A stretch of DNA of 64,000 nucleotides, taken from positions 124,001 to 188,000 of the forward strand of contig NZ_CANKUD010000004.1 of assembly GCF_947486615.1 (NCBI RefSeq). The letters run 5' to 3'. Both the position numbers and the translations under genes were made by a program. The DNA is from an uncultured Modestobacter sp. (GTDB taxonomy: Bacteria > Actinomycetota > Actinomycetes > Mycobacteriales > Geodermatophilaceae). A model generated the notes under the pieces. The model ran no database searches and was not told the origin of the DNA. It saw nothing but the letters and a program-made list of their open reading frames with translations. This document shows, piece after piece, positions 31,215 through 41,838 of the stretch; position 1 is the first letter of the stretch; every line of letters starts with the position of its first letter.

Positions 31215-31681
31215 CCGGGGCGCGGGCGCCGCTGCTGGTGGTCGCGTCGCTGGGGTCGGGGCTGGTCGCCGGGGCGTTCGCCGTCTTCAGCGTGCTGGTG
31301 GTGCCGGCGCTGACCGCCCTGCCCGGCGCGTCGGGGGCGGCGGCGATGCAGTCGGTGAACCGCACCGCCGTCCGGCCGGTGTTCATGACGCTGCTGTTCG
31401 GCACCGCGCTGGTCTGCCTGGTGCTCGGCGGGGCGGAGCTCGCCGGGCAGCGGCGGCCGGCGGTGCTGACCGGGGTGGCGCTGTACCTGTTCGGCGTGGT
31501 CGGGGTGACCGTGCTGGCCAACGTGCCGCTCAACGACGCGCTGGCCCGGCTGGACGCGGCCGCACCCGGGGCGGCGGAGGCGTGGCGGGAGAACGCGGCC
31601 CGCTGGACGGGGTGGAACACCGTGCGCTCGCTCGCCGCGACCGGGGCGGCGACGGCCTTCGTGCTGGTGCTGGCCGACTGA
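31211..31681 (+). CDS. DUF1772/anthrone-oxygenase-like membrane protein
   Basis: GLVAGAFAVFSVLVVPALTALPGASGAAAMQSVNRTAVRPVFMTLLFGTAL...NVPLNDALARLD...ARWTGWNTVRS. Confidence 0.8.
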   Translation: MTGARAPLLVVASLGSGLVAGAFAVFSVLVVPALTALPGASGAAAMQSVNRTAVRPVFMTLLFGTALVCLVLGGAELAGQRRPAVLTGVALYLFGVVGVTVLANVPLNDALARLDAAAPGAAEAWRENAARWTGWNTVRSLAATGAATAFVLVLAD

Positions 31682-31705
31682 CCGAGCGGACGCTCCTATG
31701 CCGCG

Positions 31706-32758
31706 TCAAGCTGCGACTGGTGATGATTCGAGGCGTCGGTAGAGCTCGCGGGCGATGTAGCGCTTGAGGCAGCGCTTGATCTCCCGGTCGGTCTTGCCCT
31801 GGGTGCGGCGGCGGTCGGCGTAGGCGCGGGTGCGCTCGTCCCGTTGCAGCCGGCTGAGGACAACGGTGTGCAGGGCACGGTTGAGCTGGCGGTCCCCGGA
31901 TCGGTTGAGCCGGTGGCGCACGGTCTTGCCCGAGGACGCCGGGATCGGTGCTGTGCCGGCGAGCATGGCGAAGGCGGCGTCGCTGCGGCAGCGGCCGGGG
32001 TGAGACCACGCGGTGAGCACGGTGGCGGCCACGATCGGACCGACCCCGGTGAGCTGGAGAAGGTCTGGTCGCCAGGACCTGACAATGGCGCGGATGGCCT
32101 TCTCGTGATCGAGAGCTTCAGCTTCGAGGAATCGGATCCGGCGGGCCAGCTCGCGCAGCACGGTCAGCGCGGTGATGGCCTCGACATCGCCGCTGGAGGC
32201 GGTCGGGCGCAGCCCGGCGGCGGTGGCGATCATGGCGCGGGTGCTTTGGCCGCGGAACCGTGAGCGCACCTGCTCCGGGCTGGTGATCACCATCGCCAGC
32301 AGCTGCCGCTGGCCGGCGGTGGCGGCCTCGACCGCGGCCCGTCGCGCGGTCAGTCGCATCTGCAGACTTGCCCGCTCAGCGCCGGTTTTGGGCTGGGCCA
32401 GCTGAACACGGGCCAGCGCATCTCGGGCGGCACGTTCGGCGTCGATCGGGTCGGACTTCGCCCCGGCCCATCGGGCCGGCCGCTTGGGCCGGTCGAGTTC
32501 GACGACCATCTCACCGCCGTCGGCCAGGTGGCGGGCCAGGCCGGCGCCGTAGCCGCCGGTGCCCTCCATCGCCCAGGCCCGCAGCCCGGCGTGCTGCTCG
32601 GCCAGGGCGAGCAGTTCGGCGTAGCCGTCCGGGTCGGCGGTGACGGTTGCGCGAGCCAGCACGCCACCGGTGCGGGCATCGAGGACCGCGGCGGTGTGAG
32701 TCTGGCTATGGGTGTCGACGCCGATGACGACCTCGACCAGTTCTGCCAGCATGGACAT
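31706..32758 (-). CDS. IS110 family transposase (DEDD/serine recombinase)
   Basis: VVIGVDTHSQTHTAAVLDARTGGVLARATVTADPDGYAELLALAEQH...DPIDAERAARDALA...LLQLTGVGPIVAATVLTAWSHPGRCRSDAAFAMLAGTAPIPASSGKTVRHRLNRSGDRQLNRALH. Confidence 0.95.
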   Translation of the reverse strand: MSMLAELVEVVIGVDTHSQTHTAAVLDARTGGVLARATVTADPDGYAELLALAEQHAGLRAWAMEGTGGYGAGLARHLADGGEMVVELDRPKRPARWAGAKSDPIDAERAARDALARVQLAQPKTGAERASLQMRLTARRAAVEAATAGQRQLLAMVITSPEQVRSRFRGQSTRAMIATAAGLRPTASSGDVEAITALTVLRELARRIRFLEAEALDHEKAIRAIVRSWRPDLLQLTGVGPIVAATVLTAWSHPGRCRSDAAFAMLAGTAPIPASSGKTVRHRLNRSGDRQLNRALHTVVLSRLQRDERTRAYADRRRTQGKTDREIKRCLKRYIARELYRRLESSPVAA

Positions 32759-32759
32759 G

Positions 32760-32970
32760 CGTTCTTCTCCTTGACCGGGGGACGCAGCAGGTCCCGGTCC
32801 GGTGCGGAGATGGCAGGACTGTGATGAGACACGTCAGCAGCCACTGGCGGTCAAGCTCCTGATCAGGCCAACGTCTCCGGCCGGGCCGGTGCCGGCAGCA
32901 GCAGACGGACAAGTCCGCTCGAAGGCACGAAGCCAGTCAGACCAAGAGTCACGCCCGCTGCTGCCGACCG
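32760..32970 (-). ncRNA. Candidate IS110 bridge/seekRNA region (non-coding end upstream of transposase)
   Basis: Position upstream of the IS110 recombinase; 10-bp perfect stem CGGCAGCAGC (32893-32902)/GCTGCTGCCG (32957-32966) enclosing the inner palindrome CGGACAAGTCCG (32906-32917). Confidence 0.45.
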
Positions 32971-33010
32971 TCAGCTCATCACCGATGAACCGACCCGGCC
33001 AGCCTCACAG

Positions 33011-33901
33011 TCAGACCAGCCGGAGCTGGAGCGGCAGCTCGAAGGCGCTGGGGGTGCTGACCCAGCCGCCGCCCGGGGTCCACGCCCAGCCGTCCATCGA
33101 CACCCGGGTGAGGCCGAACCGCTCGGCGTGGGCGACCGCCCAGGTCGCCTCCGGCCAGCCGGCGCCGGCGATGGTGACCGTGCCGTCGGCCTCCGTGGTG
33201 GGCGCGCCGGCCTCCCGTCGGGCGGTCTCGGTCAGCGCCGCCGTCCGGGCGGCCGGGTCGCCGGCGGCTCCCGGCGGGTAGCCGCAGGCCAGGGCGCCTG
33301 CCTCGGTCGCGGCGAGGGCGCCGGCCAGAGCGGAGGCCATCGGCTCCCACTGCTGGTAGGCCTCGGGGAAGCCGCTGCGCTGCACGGCCTGGGCGACCTC
33401 GGTGAGCCGGCCGGTCTCCCAGCCGGGCACCTCGACCAGCCCGTCGAAGAACTTGCCGGCGGAGTAGACCGGGTCCTGCACCTGGGCCTCGGTGCCCCAG
33501 CCCTGCGAGGGGCGCTGCTGGAACAGGCCCAGGGAGTCGCGGTCGCCGTAGTCCAGGTTGCGCAGCCGCGACTCCTGCTGGGCGGTGGCCAGCGCGATCA
33601 CCGTGGCCCGCTGCGGCAGGCCCCGGGAGCGGGCCACCGCGGCGATGGTGGCGGCGGCCGCGGCCTGCTCGGTGGTCACGGTGACGTCGGAGCGGGGCAC
33701 GGTGCACCCGGCCAGCACCGACGGCGTCACCTCGTCGTCCCGCCAGCTCAGCGCCACGGCGGCGACCAGGGCCGCGACGAGCAGCAGCGGCCACAGGCCG
33801 CGCGCCCGTGACCGGCGCCGGCGGGCTCGCGCGGGGGGCCGGCTCGCCGGACGGGTCGCCCGCGGCGGGGGCCGCCGGGCCGCGACCGAGGAGCTCACCA
33901 T
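33011..33901 (-). CDS. Membrane-anchored lysozyme/transglycosylase-like protein
   Basis: N-terminal TM; RGLPQRATVIALATAQQESRLRNLDYGDRDSLGLFQQRPSQGWGTEAQVQDPVYSAGKFFDGL. Confidence 0.72.
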   Translation of the reverse strand: MVSSSVAARRPPPRATRPASRPPARARRRRSRARGLWPLLLVAALVAAVALSWRDDEVTPSVLAGCTVPRSDVTVTTEQAAAAATIAAVARSRGLPQRATVIALATAQQESRLRNLDYGDRDSLGLFQQRPSQGWGTEAQVQDPVYSAGKFFDGLVEVPGWETGRLTEVAQAVQRSGFPEAYQQWEPMASALAGALAATEAGALACGYPPGAAGDPAARTAALTETARREAGAPTTEADGTVTIAGAGWPEATWAVAHAERFGLTRVSMDGWAWTPGGGWVSTPSAFELPLQLRLV

Positions 33902-34010
33902 CGCGCCGATGCTAGGTCGCTCCGCTGGCAGCCGGCTGTGCGCCGGTGGCCCGCGCGACGCCGGGGTCGGGTGGGGCGGACGAGCCCGATGAGCCGCCCC
34001 GCCGCCGCCG

Positions 34011-34994
34011 TCAGTTGGCGTGCAGGGCGGCGTTCAGGGCGCCCCAGTCGCCGTTGCGGGGCAGGGCCTCCAGCGCGCCGTCCAGGGAGTTGCGGCGGAA
34101 CAGCAGACCGTCGCGGCCGGACAGCTCGCCGGCCTTGGTCGTCGTCCCGTCGGGCAGCCGGACCTTGGACCCGGCGGTCACGTAGCAGCCGGCCTCGACG
34201 ACGCACCCGTCGCCGAGGGAGATGCCGATGCCCGCGTTGGCGCCCAGCAGGCAGCCGGAGCCGATCGAGATGACCTGCTTCCCGCCACCGGACAGCGTGC
34301 CCATGATCGAGGCGCCGCCGCCGATGTCGGAGTCGGCGCCGACCACCACACCGGCGCTGATCCGGCCCTCGACCATGGAGGGGCCGAGCGTGCCGGCGTT
34401 GAAGTTGACGAAGCCCTCGTGCATGACCGTGGTGCCCTCGGCCAGGTGGGCGCCGAGCCGGACCCGGTCGGCGTCGGCGATCCGCACCCCGGCGGGGACG
34501 ACGTAGTCGACCATCCGGGGGAACTTGTCCACCCCGAAGACGGTCAGCTGGCCGTGGGCGGCGCGCAGCCGGGCCCGGACGGCGTCGATCTCGGTGGCGA
34601 GCACCGGCCCGGCGCTGGTCCAGGCCACGTTGGCGAGCAGACCGAAGACGCCGTCCATGCTCATCCCGTGCGGGCGGACCAGCCGGTGCGAGAGCAGGTG
34701 CAGCCGCAGGTACACGTCGTGGGCGTCGACCGGCGGCGCCGACAGGTCGGCGATCGTGGTCGAGACGGCGATCGACTGCACCCCGCGGGTGTCGTCGCTG
34801 CGCACCAGCCCGGCGAAGTCCGGTCCGAGCAGCCCCTCCAGCTCCAGCACCCCGATCTGCTGGGTGCCGGTCTCGCCCTGGTCGGCGGTGCTCAGCGCCG
34901 GGGAGGGGAACCAGGTGTCCAGCACCGTGCCGTCAGCGGTCAGGGTGGCGATGCCGACGCCGTTGGCGCCGGTGGTCTCTGCAGCGGTCGTCAC
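34011..34994 (-). CDS. dapD: 2,3,4,5-tetrahydropyridine-2,6-dicarboxylate N-succinyltransferase
   Basis: [88 protein letters not shown] (left-handed beta-helix). Confidence 0.93.
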   Translation of the reverse strand: MTTAAETTGANGVGIATLTADGTVLDTWFPSPALSTADQGETGTQQIGVLELEGLLGPDFAGLVRSDDTRGVQSIAVSTTIADLSAPPVDAHDVYLRLHLLSHRLVRPHGMSMDGVFGLLANVAWTSAGPVLATEIDAVRARLRAAHGQLTVFGVDKFPRMVDYVVPAGVRIADADRVRLGAHLAEGTTVMHEGFVNFNAGTLGPSMVEGRISAGVVVGADSDIGGGASIMGTLSGGGKQVISIGSGCLLGANAGIGISLGDGCVVEAGCYVTAGSKVRLPDGTTTKAGELSGRDGLLFRRNSLDGALEALPRNGDWGALNAALHAN

Positions 34995-35171
34995 GGACGC
35001 CGAGGCTACCGAGTGCGCGGCAGTGACCTGGCCCGCACAGCGGCCACCCGGCACACCAGGACTGTTCAACCGGGCGCCGATCACCGTTCGTCCACCTGCG
35101 GCCCGGTCCCGCGACGCTGCCCTGGACTGAGCACGGGCCGCCCGGCCCGGCCGACCCGAGGGGAACGCGCA

Positions 35172-37082
35172 GTGCTGCTGCACCAGGACGTGGACCGACG
35201 GAGCTTCCTCGCGCTGGGGGCGGTGGGTACGGCGCTGCTGGCCGTCCCCAGCGTCTTCCGCGCACCGGCCGCGAAGGCCGGCGAGCCCGCGGCCGGCACC
35301 ACCCACCCGCTGCTGCCGTTCGTGGACAACTACAACACCAACACGACGGCCAACCTCAACACGGAGACGAACGCTGCCGCCGTCATCCTGTCCGGGATGG
35401 CCGACCTGTGGCGGACCGGCTCCACCTGGGACACCGGCCTGGCGGTCGACCCGGTGCTGCGGCAGAACATCACCCACGTCGTGCAGGTGAGCCGGGCCCG
35501 CACCGCGGCCGAGGCGAAGCAGTCCTTCATCTACGACCGGCAGCACCAGAGCTACGCCGTCACCGGTGGGCTCGGTCCGCTGGCCGAGCTGTACCGGACG
35601 GGGGCCAAGGCGGTCACCAGCATCACCTCGGCGCCCGACGGCACGCCGCCCACCAAGATCGACGACGCCCTGCCGGTCGGTGCGCCGGCCGGCGCGTCGC
35701 TGGGTGCGGGGTCCTCGGCCTCCGAGCTCGGCCGGGTGGTCGACCTGGTCAACACGCTGCGCGGCTCGAACACCTCCAGCAACCCGTCGAAGTTCACGTA
35801 CCAGTACCCGCGCCCGTGGCGGATGACGGTGGCGAACACCGTGGTGCCCACCGGCGCCGTCGACGAGTACGGGTTCCCGGTGTACCGGTCCGACGTCGTG
35901 GTCGCCCCGCAGCTGCTGCGCCAGCGCAGCACCACCCCGGAGAGCGACGGCGGATACGTCAGCGGGCACACGAATGCCTACTGGCTGGCCGCGCTGGCGC
36001 TGGCCTACGCCGTGCCGGAGCGCTACCAGGAGATGGTGGCGCGCGCCGCCCACCTGGCCGACTACCGGATCGTCAGCGGCATGCACTCCCCGGCCGACGT
36101 CATCGGCGGCCGCATCCTGGGCACTGCGCTCGCCGCGGCCAAGCTCTACGAGGCCGGCAACGCCCAGGTGAAGGCCGAGGCCCGGGCGCAGGCGCTGGCC
36201 TGGTTCACCGCGCGGACCGGGACGACGCCGGAGACGCTGATCGACCTCGCGCAGAACAGCGACGACCCCTACACCGACCGGGAGCCCGCCCGCCGGGCGT
36301 ACCTGCAGCGGATGACCTACAGCCTGCCCACCCGCGGGTCGACGACCGTCCCGATGGTGGTGCCCAAGGGTGCCGAGGCGCTGCTGGAGACCCGGCTGCC
36401 CTATCTGACCGCCGAGCAGCGCCGCGAGGTGCTCCGCACCACCGCGCTGCCCTCCGGCAACCCGCTGCTGGACGGCCCCGAGCTGTGGGGCCGGCTGGAC
36501 CTGTTCACCGCCGCAGACGGTTACGGCAGCCTGGCCGGCGACGTCCGGGTGGTCATGGACGCCGTCACCGGAGGGTTCTCCGCCCGTGACACCTGGCGCA
36601 ACGACGTCGGCGGCACCGGCGCCCTGGTGAAGGCCGGCTCGGGCACCCTGGAGCTGACCGGGGCGAACAGCTGGACCGGGGGCACCCGGGTGACCGAGGG
36701 GACCCTGGTCGCCCGGTCCAACAGCGCGCTCGGCCGCGGCCCGGTGCAGGTGGCGGGCGGGGCGCTGCGGCTGGGTGCCGGCGCGACCGTCGTCGCGGCC
36801 CGCGGGAACGTCACCCTGACCGGTGGCGCGCTGGCACTGACCTTCGGTGCCGGCCCGCAGCCGCCGCTGTCGGTGATCGGCACCGCCACCCTGGGGGCCG
36901 GCAGCCGGCTGGAGGTCACCGTCGAGGACGCCCGCCGCTGGGCGCACGGCGGTCCGGTGCCGGTGCTGCTGGCCCGCTCGGTGCGCGGCACCTTCGGCAC
37001 GGTGGTCGAGACGACCGGGCGGTTCGACGTCGAGCCGGTGTACCAGGCCGGCGGTGTCTCGGTCCGGCTGCGGGCGCGCTGA
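35172..37082 (+). CDS. PAP2-family phosphatase/haloperoxidase-like secreted protein with C-terminal autotransporter-associated beta-strand repeat
   Basis: Tat-like [73 protein letters not shown]-term [41 protein letters not shown]. Confidence 0.85.
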   Translation: MLLHQDVDRRSFLALGAVGTALLAVPSVFRAPAAKAGEPAAGTTHPLLPFVDNYNTNTTANLNTETNAAAVILSGMADLWRTGSTWDTGLAVDPVLRQNITHVVQVSRARTAAEAKQSFIYDRQHQSYAVTGGLGPLAELYRTGAKAVTSITSAPDGTPPTKIDDALPVGAPAGASLGAGSSASELGRVVDLVNTLRGSNTSSNPSKFTYQYPRPWRMTVANTVVPTGAVDEYGFPVYRSDVVVAPQLLRQRSTTPESDGGYVSGHTNAYWLAALALAYAVPERYQEMVARAAHLADYRIVSGMHSPADVIGGRILGTALAAAKLYEAGNAQVKAEARAQALAWFTARTGTTPETLIDLAQNSDDPYTDREPARRAYLQRMTYSLPTRGSTTVPMVVPKGAEALLETRLPYLTAEQRREVLRTTALPSGNPLLDGPELWGRLDLFTAADGYGSLAGDVRVVMDAVTGGFSARDTWRNDVGGTGALVKAGSGTLELTGANSWTGGTRVTEGTLVARSNSALGRGPVQVAGGALRLGAGATVVAARGNVTLTGGALALTFGAGPQPPLSVIGTATLGAGSRLEVTVEDARRWAHGGPVPVLLARSVRGTFGTVVETTGRFDVEPVYQAGGVSVRLRAR

Positions 37083-37134
37083 CCGGACCCGCGCGGGCGG
37101 CCGGTCACGGGGTGGGCCTGATTAGGCTCGGCCC

Positions 37135-38267
37135 GTGACCGGACCCGCCCCCCTGGACCTGACCGCCGACGTCCTCGCCCTGACCCGGGCGCTGGTCGAC
37201 GCGCCGTCGGTCTCGGGGTCGGAGGGGCCGTTGGCCGACGCGGTGGAGGTGGCGCTGCGCGGCCTCGGCGGGCTGGAGGTGGAGCGGATCGGCGACTCGG
37301 TGCTGGCCCGCACGAACCTCGACCGGGACACCCGGATCGTGCTCGCCGGGCACCTGGACACCGTGCCGATCGCCGGCAACCTGCCCAGCCGGCTGGAGAC
37401 GGTGGACGGCGAGCAGCGGCTCTACGGCTGCGGCACCAGCGACATGAAGGCCGGGGACGCCGTCATGCTGCGGCTGGCCGCCCGGTTCGGCGTCCCCGGC
37501 GCGCAGCCGGCCCGCGACGTGACCTTCGTGTTCTACGACAACGAGGAGGTCGAGGCGGTCCGCAACGGCCTCGGCCGGGTCGCCCGCGAGCGCCGGGGCT
37601 GGCTGTACGGCGACCTGGCGATCCTGATGGAGCCGACCGACGGGGCGGTCGAGGGCGGCTGCCAGGGCACGCTGCGGGTGGTGCTGACCGTGCCCGGCAA
37701 GCGGGCGCACAGCGCGCGCTCGTGGCTCGGGGTGAACGCGGTGCACGGCGCGGCCGGCATCCTGGCCACCCTGGCGGCGTACCCGGCGCGCGAGGTGGAG
37801 ATCGACGGGCTGACCTACCGCGAGGGGCTCAACGCCGTGGGCATCGAGGGCGGGGTGGCGGGCAACGTCGTCCCCGACGAGTGCCGGGTGACCGTCAACT
37901 TCCGGTTCGCCCCCGACCGGGACGAGGACCAGGCGCTGGCCCACGTCCGCGAGGTGTTCGCCGACGCCCTCGCCGCCGGCGCCGCCCTCGAGCTCACCGA
38001 CTCCTCCGGAGGCGCGCTGCCGGGGCTGTCCGAGCCGGCCGCCGCGGCGTTCGTCGCCGCGGTCGGGCAGCCGCCCCGGGCGAAGCTGGGCTGGACCGAC
38101 GTCGCCCGGTTCGCCGCCTTCGGCATCCCCGCGGTCAACTACGGACCGGGCGACCCGAACCAGGCACACCAGGCCGCCGAGCACGTCGTCGTCGACCGGC
38201 TCCAGCCGGCCGAGGACGCGCTGGTCGCCTACCTGACCGAGAACGACGGCGAGACGGGGAGCAACGC

Positions 38268-38271
<4 letters not shown>
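37135..38271 (+). CDS. dapE: Succinyl-diaminopimelate desuccinylase
   Basis: [49 protein letters not shown]...[20 protein letters not shown]20 peptidase family. Confidence 0.93.
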
Positions 38272-39095
<824 letters not shown>

Positions 39096-39097
39096 CC

Positions 39098-39478
39098 GTG
39101 GGCGGTCTGGTCTTCGTCATCGGCCTGCTGCTGGTCGGCGGGCTGCTGTTCCTGGGTGCCTCGCTGCTGCTCGGCCGCGGGGAGACCCAGCCCGCGGCCG
39201 ACGTCGCGCGGTCGCCGGTCGAGCTGCCGGAGGGGCGGGAGGTGGTCGGTGACGACGTCCGCGCGCTGCGCATCTCGGTCGCCGTCCGGGGGTACCGGAT
39301 GACCGAGGTCGACTGGCTGCTGGACCAGCTCGCCCAGGTGATCGACGAGCGGGACGTCGAGATCGCCGCACTGCAGGCCCAGCTGCCGCCGCGGCCGCGG
39401 GCGGTCGACGTGCACGACACCGACCCCGACGGCGTCCCCGTCCCGGGTGCGGACGACGAGAGGAGCACCGGTGCCTGA
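39098..39478 (+). CDS. DivIVA-domain-containing small membrane protein
   Basis: FVIGLLLVGGLLFLGASLLLGRGE...LRISVAVRGYRMTEVDWLLDQLAQVIDERDVEI. Confidence 0.78.
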   Translation: MGGLVFVIGLLLVGGLLFLGASLLLGRGETQPAADVARSPVELPEGREVVGDDVRALRISVAVRGYRMTEVDWLLDQLAQVIDERDVEIAALQAQLPPRPRAVDVHDTDPDGVPVPGADDERSTGA

Positions 39479-39935
39479 GCTGGTCGAGCAGGTGGACGTG
39501 GACGCCCCGCCGGAGCAGGTCTGGGCGGCGCTGGTCGACTGGGACCGGCAGGGGGAGTGGATGCTGCTCACCGACGTCCGCTCCGGGGCGCAGGACGGCC
39601 AGGGCGTGGGCGGTGAGCTGGCCGCCACGACCGGGGTGCGGCTGCCGGTGCTCGGCCGCCGGGTGGGCGTGCTGGACACCATGCTGATCACCGGCTGGGC
39701 GCCACCGCTGCGGGTCGACGTGCGGCACACCGGCCGGGTGGTGCGCGGCACCGGCACCTTCGAGGTGCGCCCGCGGGCCGGTGGGGGCTCGACCTTCGTC
39801 TGGACCGAGGGCCTGGACCTGCCGCTGGGCGTGCTCGGGCGGGCCGGCTGGCCGCTGGTGCGCCCGGTGATGGCGGCCGGCGTCCGGCTGTCGCTGCGCC
39901 GCTTCGCCGCCTACGCGCGAGCCCACCCGGCCTGA
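39471..39935 (+). CDS. SRPBCC/polyketide cyclase-like protein
   Basis: PELVEQVDVDAPPEQVWAALVDWDRQGEWMLLTDVRSGAQDGQGVGGELAATTG. Confidence 0.85.
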   Translation: MPELVEQVDVDAPPEQVWAALVDWDRQGEWMLLTDVRSGAQDGQGVGGELAATTGVRLPVLGRRVGVLDTMLITGWAPPLRVDVRHTGRVVRGTGTFEVRPRAGGGSTFVWTEGLDLPLGVLGRAGWPLVRPVMAAGVRLSLRRFAAYARAHPA

Positions 39936-39942
39936 CCGGCGC

Positions 39943-40683
39943 TCACACCGGGGCGGGCCGGGCGGCCAGTTCGGCGTCCCGGACGGCGGCCCGGCTGCGG
40001 TACCACTGCCGCCACAGCAGCGCGGCCACGAGCACGTGCACCACCGTGCCGCCGTCGTAGAGCAGCCGTGCGCCCGCCGCCGCGTTCGTCACGCCGTCCG
40101 GCGGGTGGGCGTAGAGCCACTTCGCCAGCACGTCGTGCCCGGCCATGCCGGCGCCCAGCGCCACCGCCCGGGCCACCACGCCCCGCCGGTGCGGCGACGG
40201 GTCGACCGCCAGGACGGCGGCGGTGGCCAGCCAGCCGGTCAGCAGCACGTGCACCGAGACCAGCAGGTGCCCGCCGGGGGAGTGCGCCACGGTGCCGAGC
40301 AGGCCGCTGACGTGCAGCAGCCACAGCCCGCCGACGTTGAGCGCGACCGCGACGAACGGGTCGCCCAGCACCCGGGCCGGGCCCGAGCGCAGCACCCGGC
40401 TGACCAGCCGGGCCCGGCGCACCGGCAGCGCGCGCAGCAGCAGGGTGACCGGCGCGGCCAGCACCAGCAGCACCGGCGCCACCATCCCGGTCAGCAGGTG
40501 CGCGGCCAGGTGCGCCCGCAGGTCGCCGTGCGCCGCCGCCAGCGGACCGGTCAGCCCGCCCGCCGCCACGGCGAGGCCGGCCAGCCAGCTCGCCGTCCGC
40601 AGCGGTGACCAGCGCAGGTCGACCGCGGCCAGCACGTACAGCAGCCCCGCCGAGGCGAGGATGGCGAGGACGACGCCGCTCAC
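39943..40683 (-). CDS. Cytochrome c oxidase assembly (CtaG-like) membrane protein
   Basis: AAAHGDLRAHLAAHLLTGMVAPVLLVLAAPVTLLLRALPVRRARLVSRVLRS...HVSGLLGTVAHSPGGHLLVSVHVLLTGWL; GTG start 40683. Confidence 0.8.
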   Translation of the reverse strand: MSGVVLAILASAGLLYVLAAVDLRWSPLRTASWLAGLAVAAGGLTGPLAAAHGDLRAHLAAHLLTGMVAPVLLVLAAPVTLLLRALPVRRARLVSRVLRSGPARVLGDPFVAVALNVGGLWLLHVSGLLGTVAHSPGGHLLVSVHVLLTGWLATAAVLAVDPSPHRRGVVARAVALGAGMAGHDVLAKWLYAHPPDGVTNAAAGARLLYDGGTVVHVLVAALLWRQWYRSRAAVRDAELAARPAPV

Positions 40684-40693
40684 GGGGCGGGGC

Positions 40694-41167
40694 TCACCGG
40701 TCGGCGGAGGTGGTGGTGGTGGTGGTGCGGCTGCGGGCGAGCAGCGCGAGGCCCACGGCGAGCAGGACGACGCCCGCGCCGATCCAGGCGACGTCGTAGC
40801 CCAGCAGGTCGACGCCGTAGCGCACCTGGTGAACCCGCAGCACCTTGTGGTCCACGACCCCGTCGAAGGTCTGGAACGCCCCGGCGCCGGTGAGCGCCGC
40901 GCCCCACCAGGTGCGCGGCGCGAAGCCACCCCGCCGCCGGACGTCGGCCAGCAGCGCCAGCCCGGCCACGGTCACCGACCAGGTGACCGCGTGCAGCAGG
41001 CCGTCGGAGACCAGGGCCGCGTCGCCGCCGGCCCGGTCGTAGAAGTGGTGCCAGTGCAGCAGCTGGTGGAAGACGATCTCGTCGACCGCCCCCATCGCGC
41101 CCACGCCGAACAACAGACCGGACAGCAGCAGCCGCCGGTCGGGCCGGGCGGGTCCGGGTGCGGTCAC
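40694..41167 (-). CDS. DUF2243 membrane protein
   Basis: LLSGLLFGVGAMGAVDEIVFHQLLHWHHFYDRAGGDAALVSDGLLHAVTW...TFDGVVDHKVLRVHQVRYG. Confidence 0.88.
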   Translation of the reverse strand: MTAPGPARPDRRLLLSGLLFGVGAMGAVDEIVFHQLLHWHHFYDRAGGDAALVSDGLLHAVTWSVTVAGLALLADVRRRGGFAPRTWWGAALTGAGAFQTFDGVVDHKVLRVHQVRYGVDLLGYDVAWIGAGVVLLAVGLALLARSRTTTTTTSADR

Positions 41168-41236
41168 GCGGACCTCCGTGGTCGGTGCGGGCGTGCCCGC
41201 TCGCTGCCCGCCGGACCACCCGGGGAAACCCGCCGG

Positions 41237-41282
41237 CCCGGCGTGACCACTCCGGTCAGCCCGGCGTGACCACTCCGGTCAG
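41237..41282. repeat. Exact 23-bp tandem duplication, second copy forming a hairpin with downstream sequence
   Basis: CCCGGCGTGACCACTCCGGTCAG x2 (41237-41259, 41260-41282), then GGGGTGGTCACGCC. Confidence 0.9.
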
Positions 41283-41819
41283 CCCGGGGTGGTCACGCCC
41301 GGCCCGGCGGGCCCGGCGGACGGCGACGGCGGCCCAGATCGCGGCCACCAGCCACACGGCCAGCACGATCAGCAGCAGGTTGCGGCCGTACTCCCGGGGC
41401 AGGAACGACGGGTTCGCCGGGTCGGCGCCGGGGGTGAGCAGGAACGGCAGCGTGATCAGCGTGAGCACCCCGCTGACCACGGCGGCCACCACCACCGGCG
41501 GCCGGGCCGGCCGGGGCAGCAGCCGCGCGGCCAGCCAGCCCAGCCCGATCCACAGCGGGGCGAGCACCAGGTCGTGCAGCAGCGCGGCGCCGACGAACCA
41601 GGTCGCCCACGAGCCCAGCGGGATGCGGCCGCCCGCGGAGACCAGCCCGAAGGCGCCCCAGACCAGCGCGGCGATGCCGGGCAGCAGGAACAGCCACCGC
41701 CACCAGGGCCGCAGCGCCGACGTCGCCGGCCGGTCCGGGTCGGCGGCGTACGGGTCGTCGGGCACCAGACCGGCGGCCCGCGGGTCGCGCTCCCGGCTGC
41801 GCTCGGCTTCCAGGCTCAT
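41256..41819 (-). CDS. Hypothetical multi-TM membrane protein
   Basis: ALRPWWRWLFLLPGIAALVWGAFGLVSAGGRIPLGSWATWFVGAALLHDLVLAPLWIGLGWLAARLLP. Confidence 0.72.
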   Translation of the reverse strand: MSLEAERSRERDPRAAGLVPDDPYAADPDRPATSALRPWWRWLFLLPGIAALVWGAFGLVSAGGRIPLGSWATWFVGAALLHDLVLAPLWIGLGWLAARLLPRPARPPVVVAAVVSGVLTLITLPFLLTPGADPANPSFLPREYGRNLLLIVLAVWLVAAIWAAVAVRRARRAGRDHPGLTGVVTPG

Positions 41820-41838
41820 GGCGCCGTCACCTCCAGGC

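Larger units (their letters stand above)
31690..32970 (-). mobile_element. IS110-family insertion element (ends approximate)
   Basis: IS110 transposase plus flanking non-coding ends lying between two convergent host genes; GTCAAGCT occurs near both ends (31705-31712 and 32850-32857). Confidence 0.75.

Noticed and set aside
34020-35171. Plus-strand extension of the PAP2 ORF
   Set aside because: Antisense to dapD; the real N-terminus is the Tat-like signal beginning at GTG 35172.
40711-40728. GGT trinucleotide repeat
   Set aside because: Encodes a short poly-Thr tail at the C-terminus of the DUF2243 protein; ordinary low complexity.
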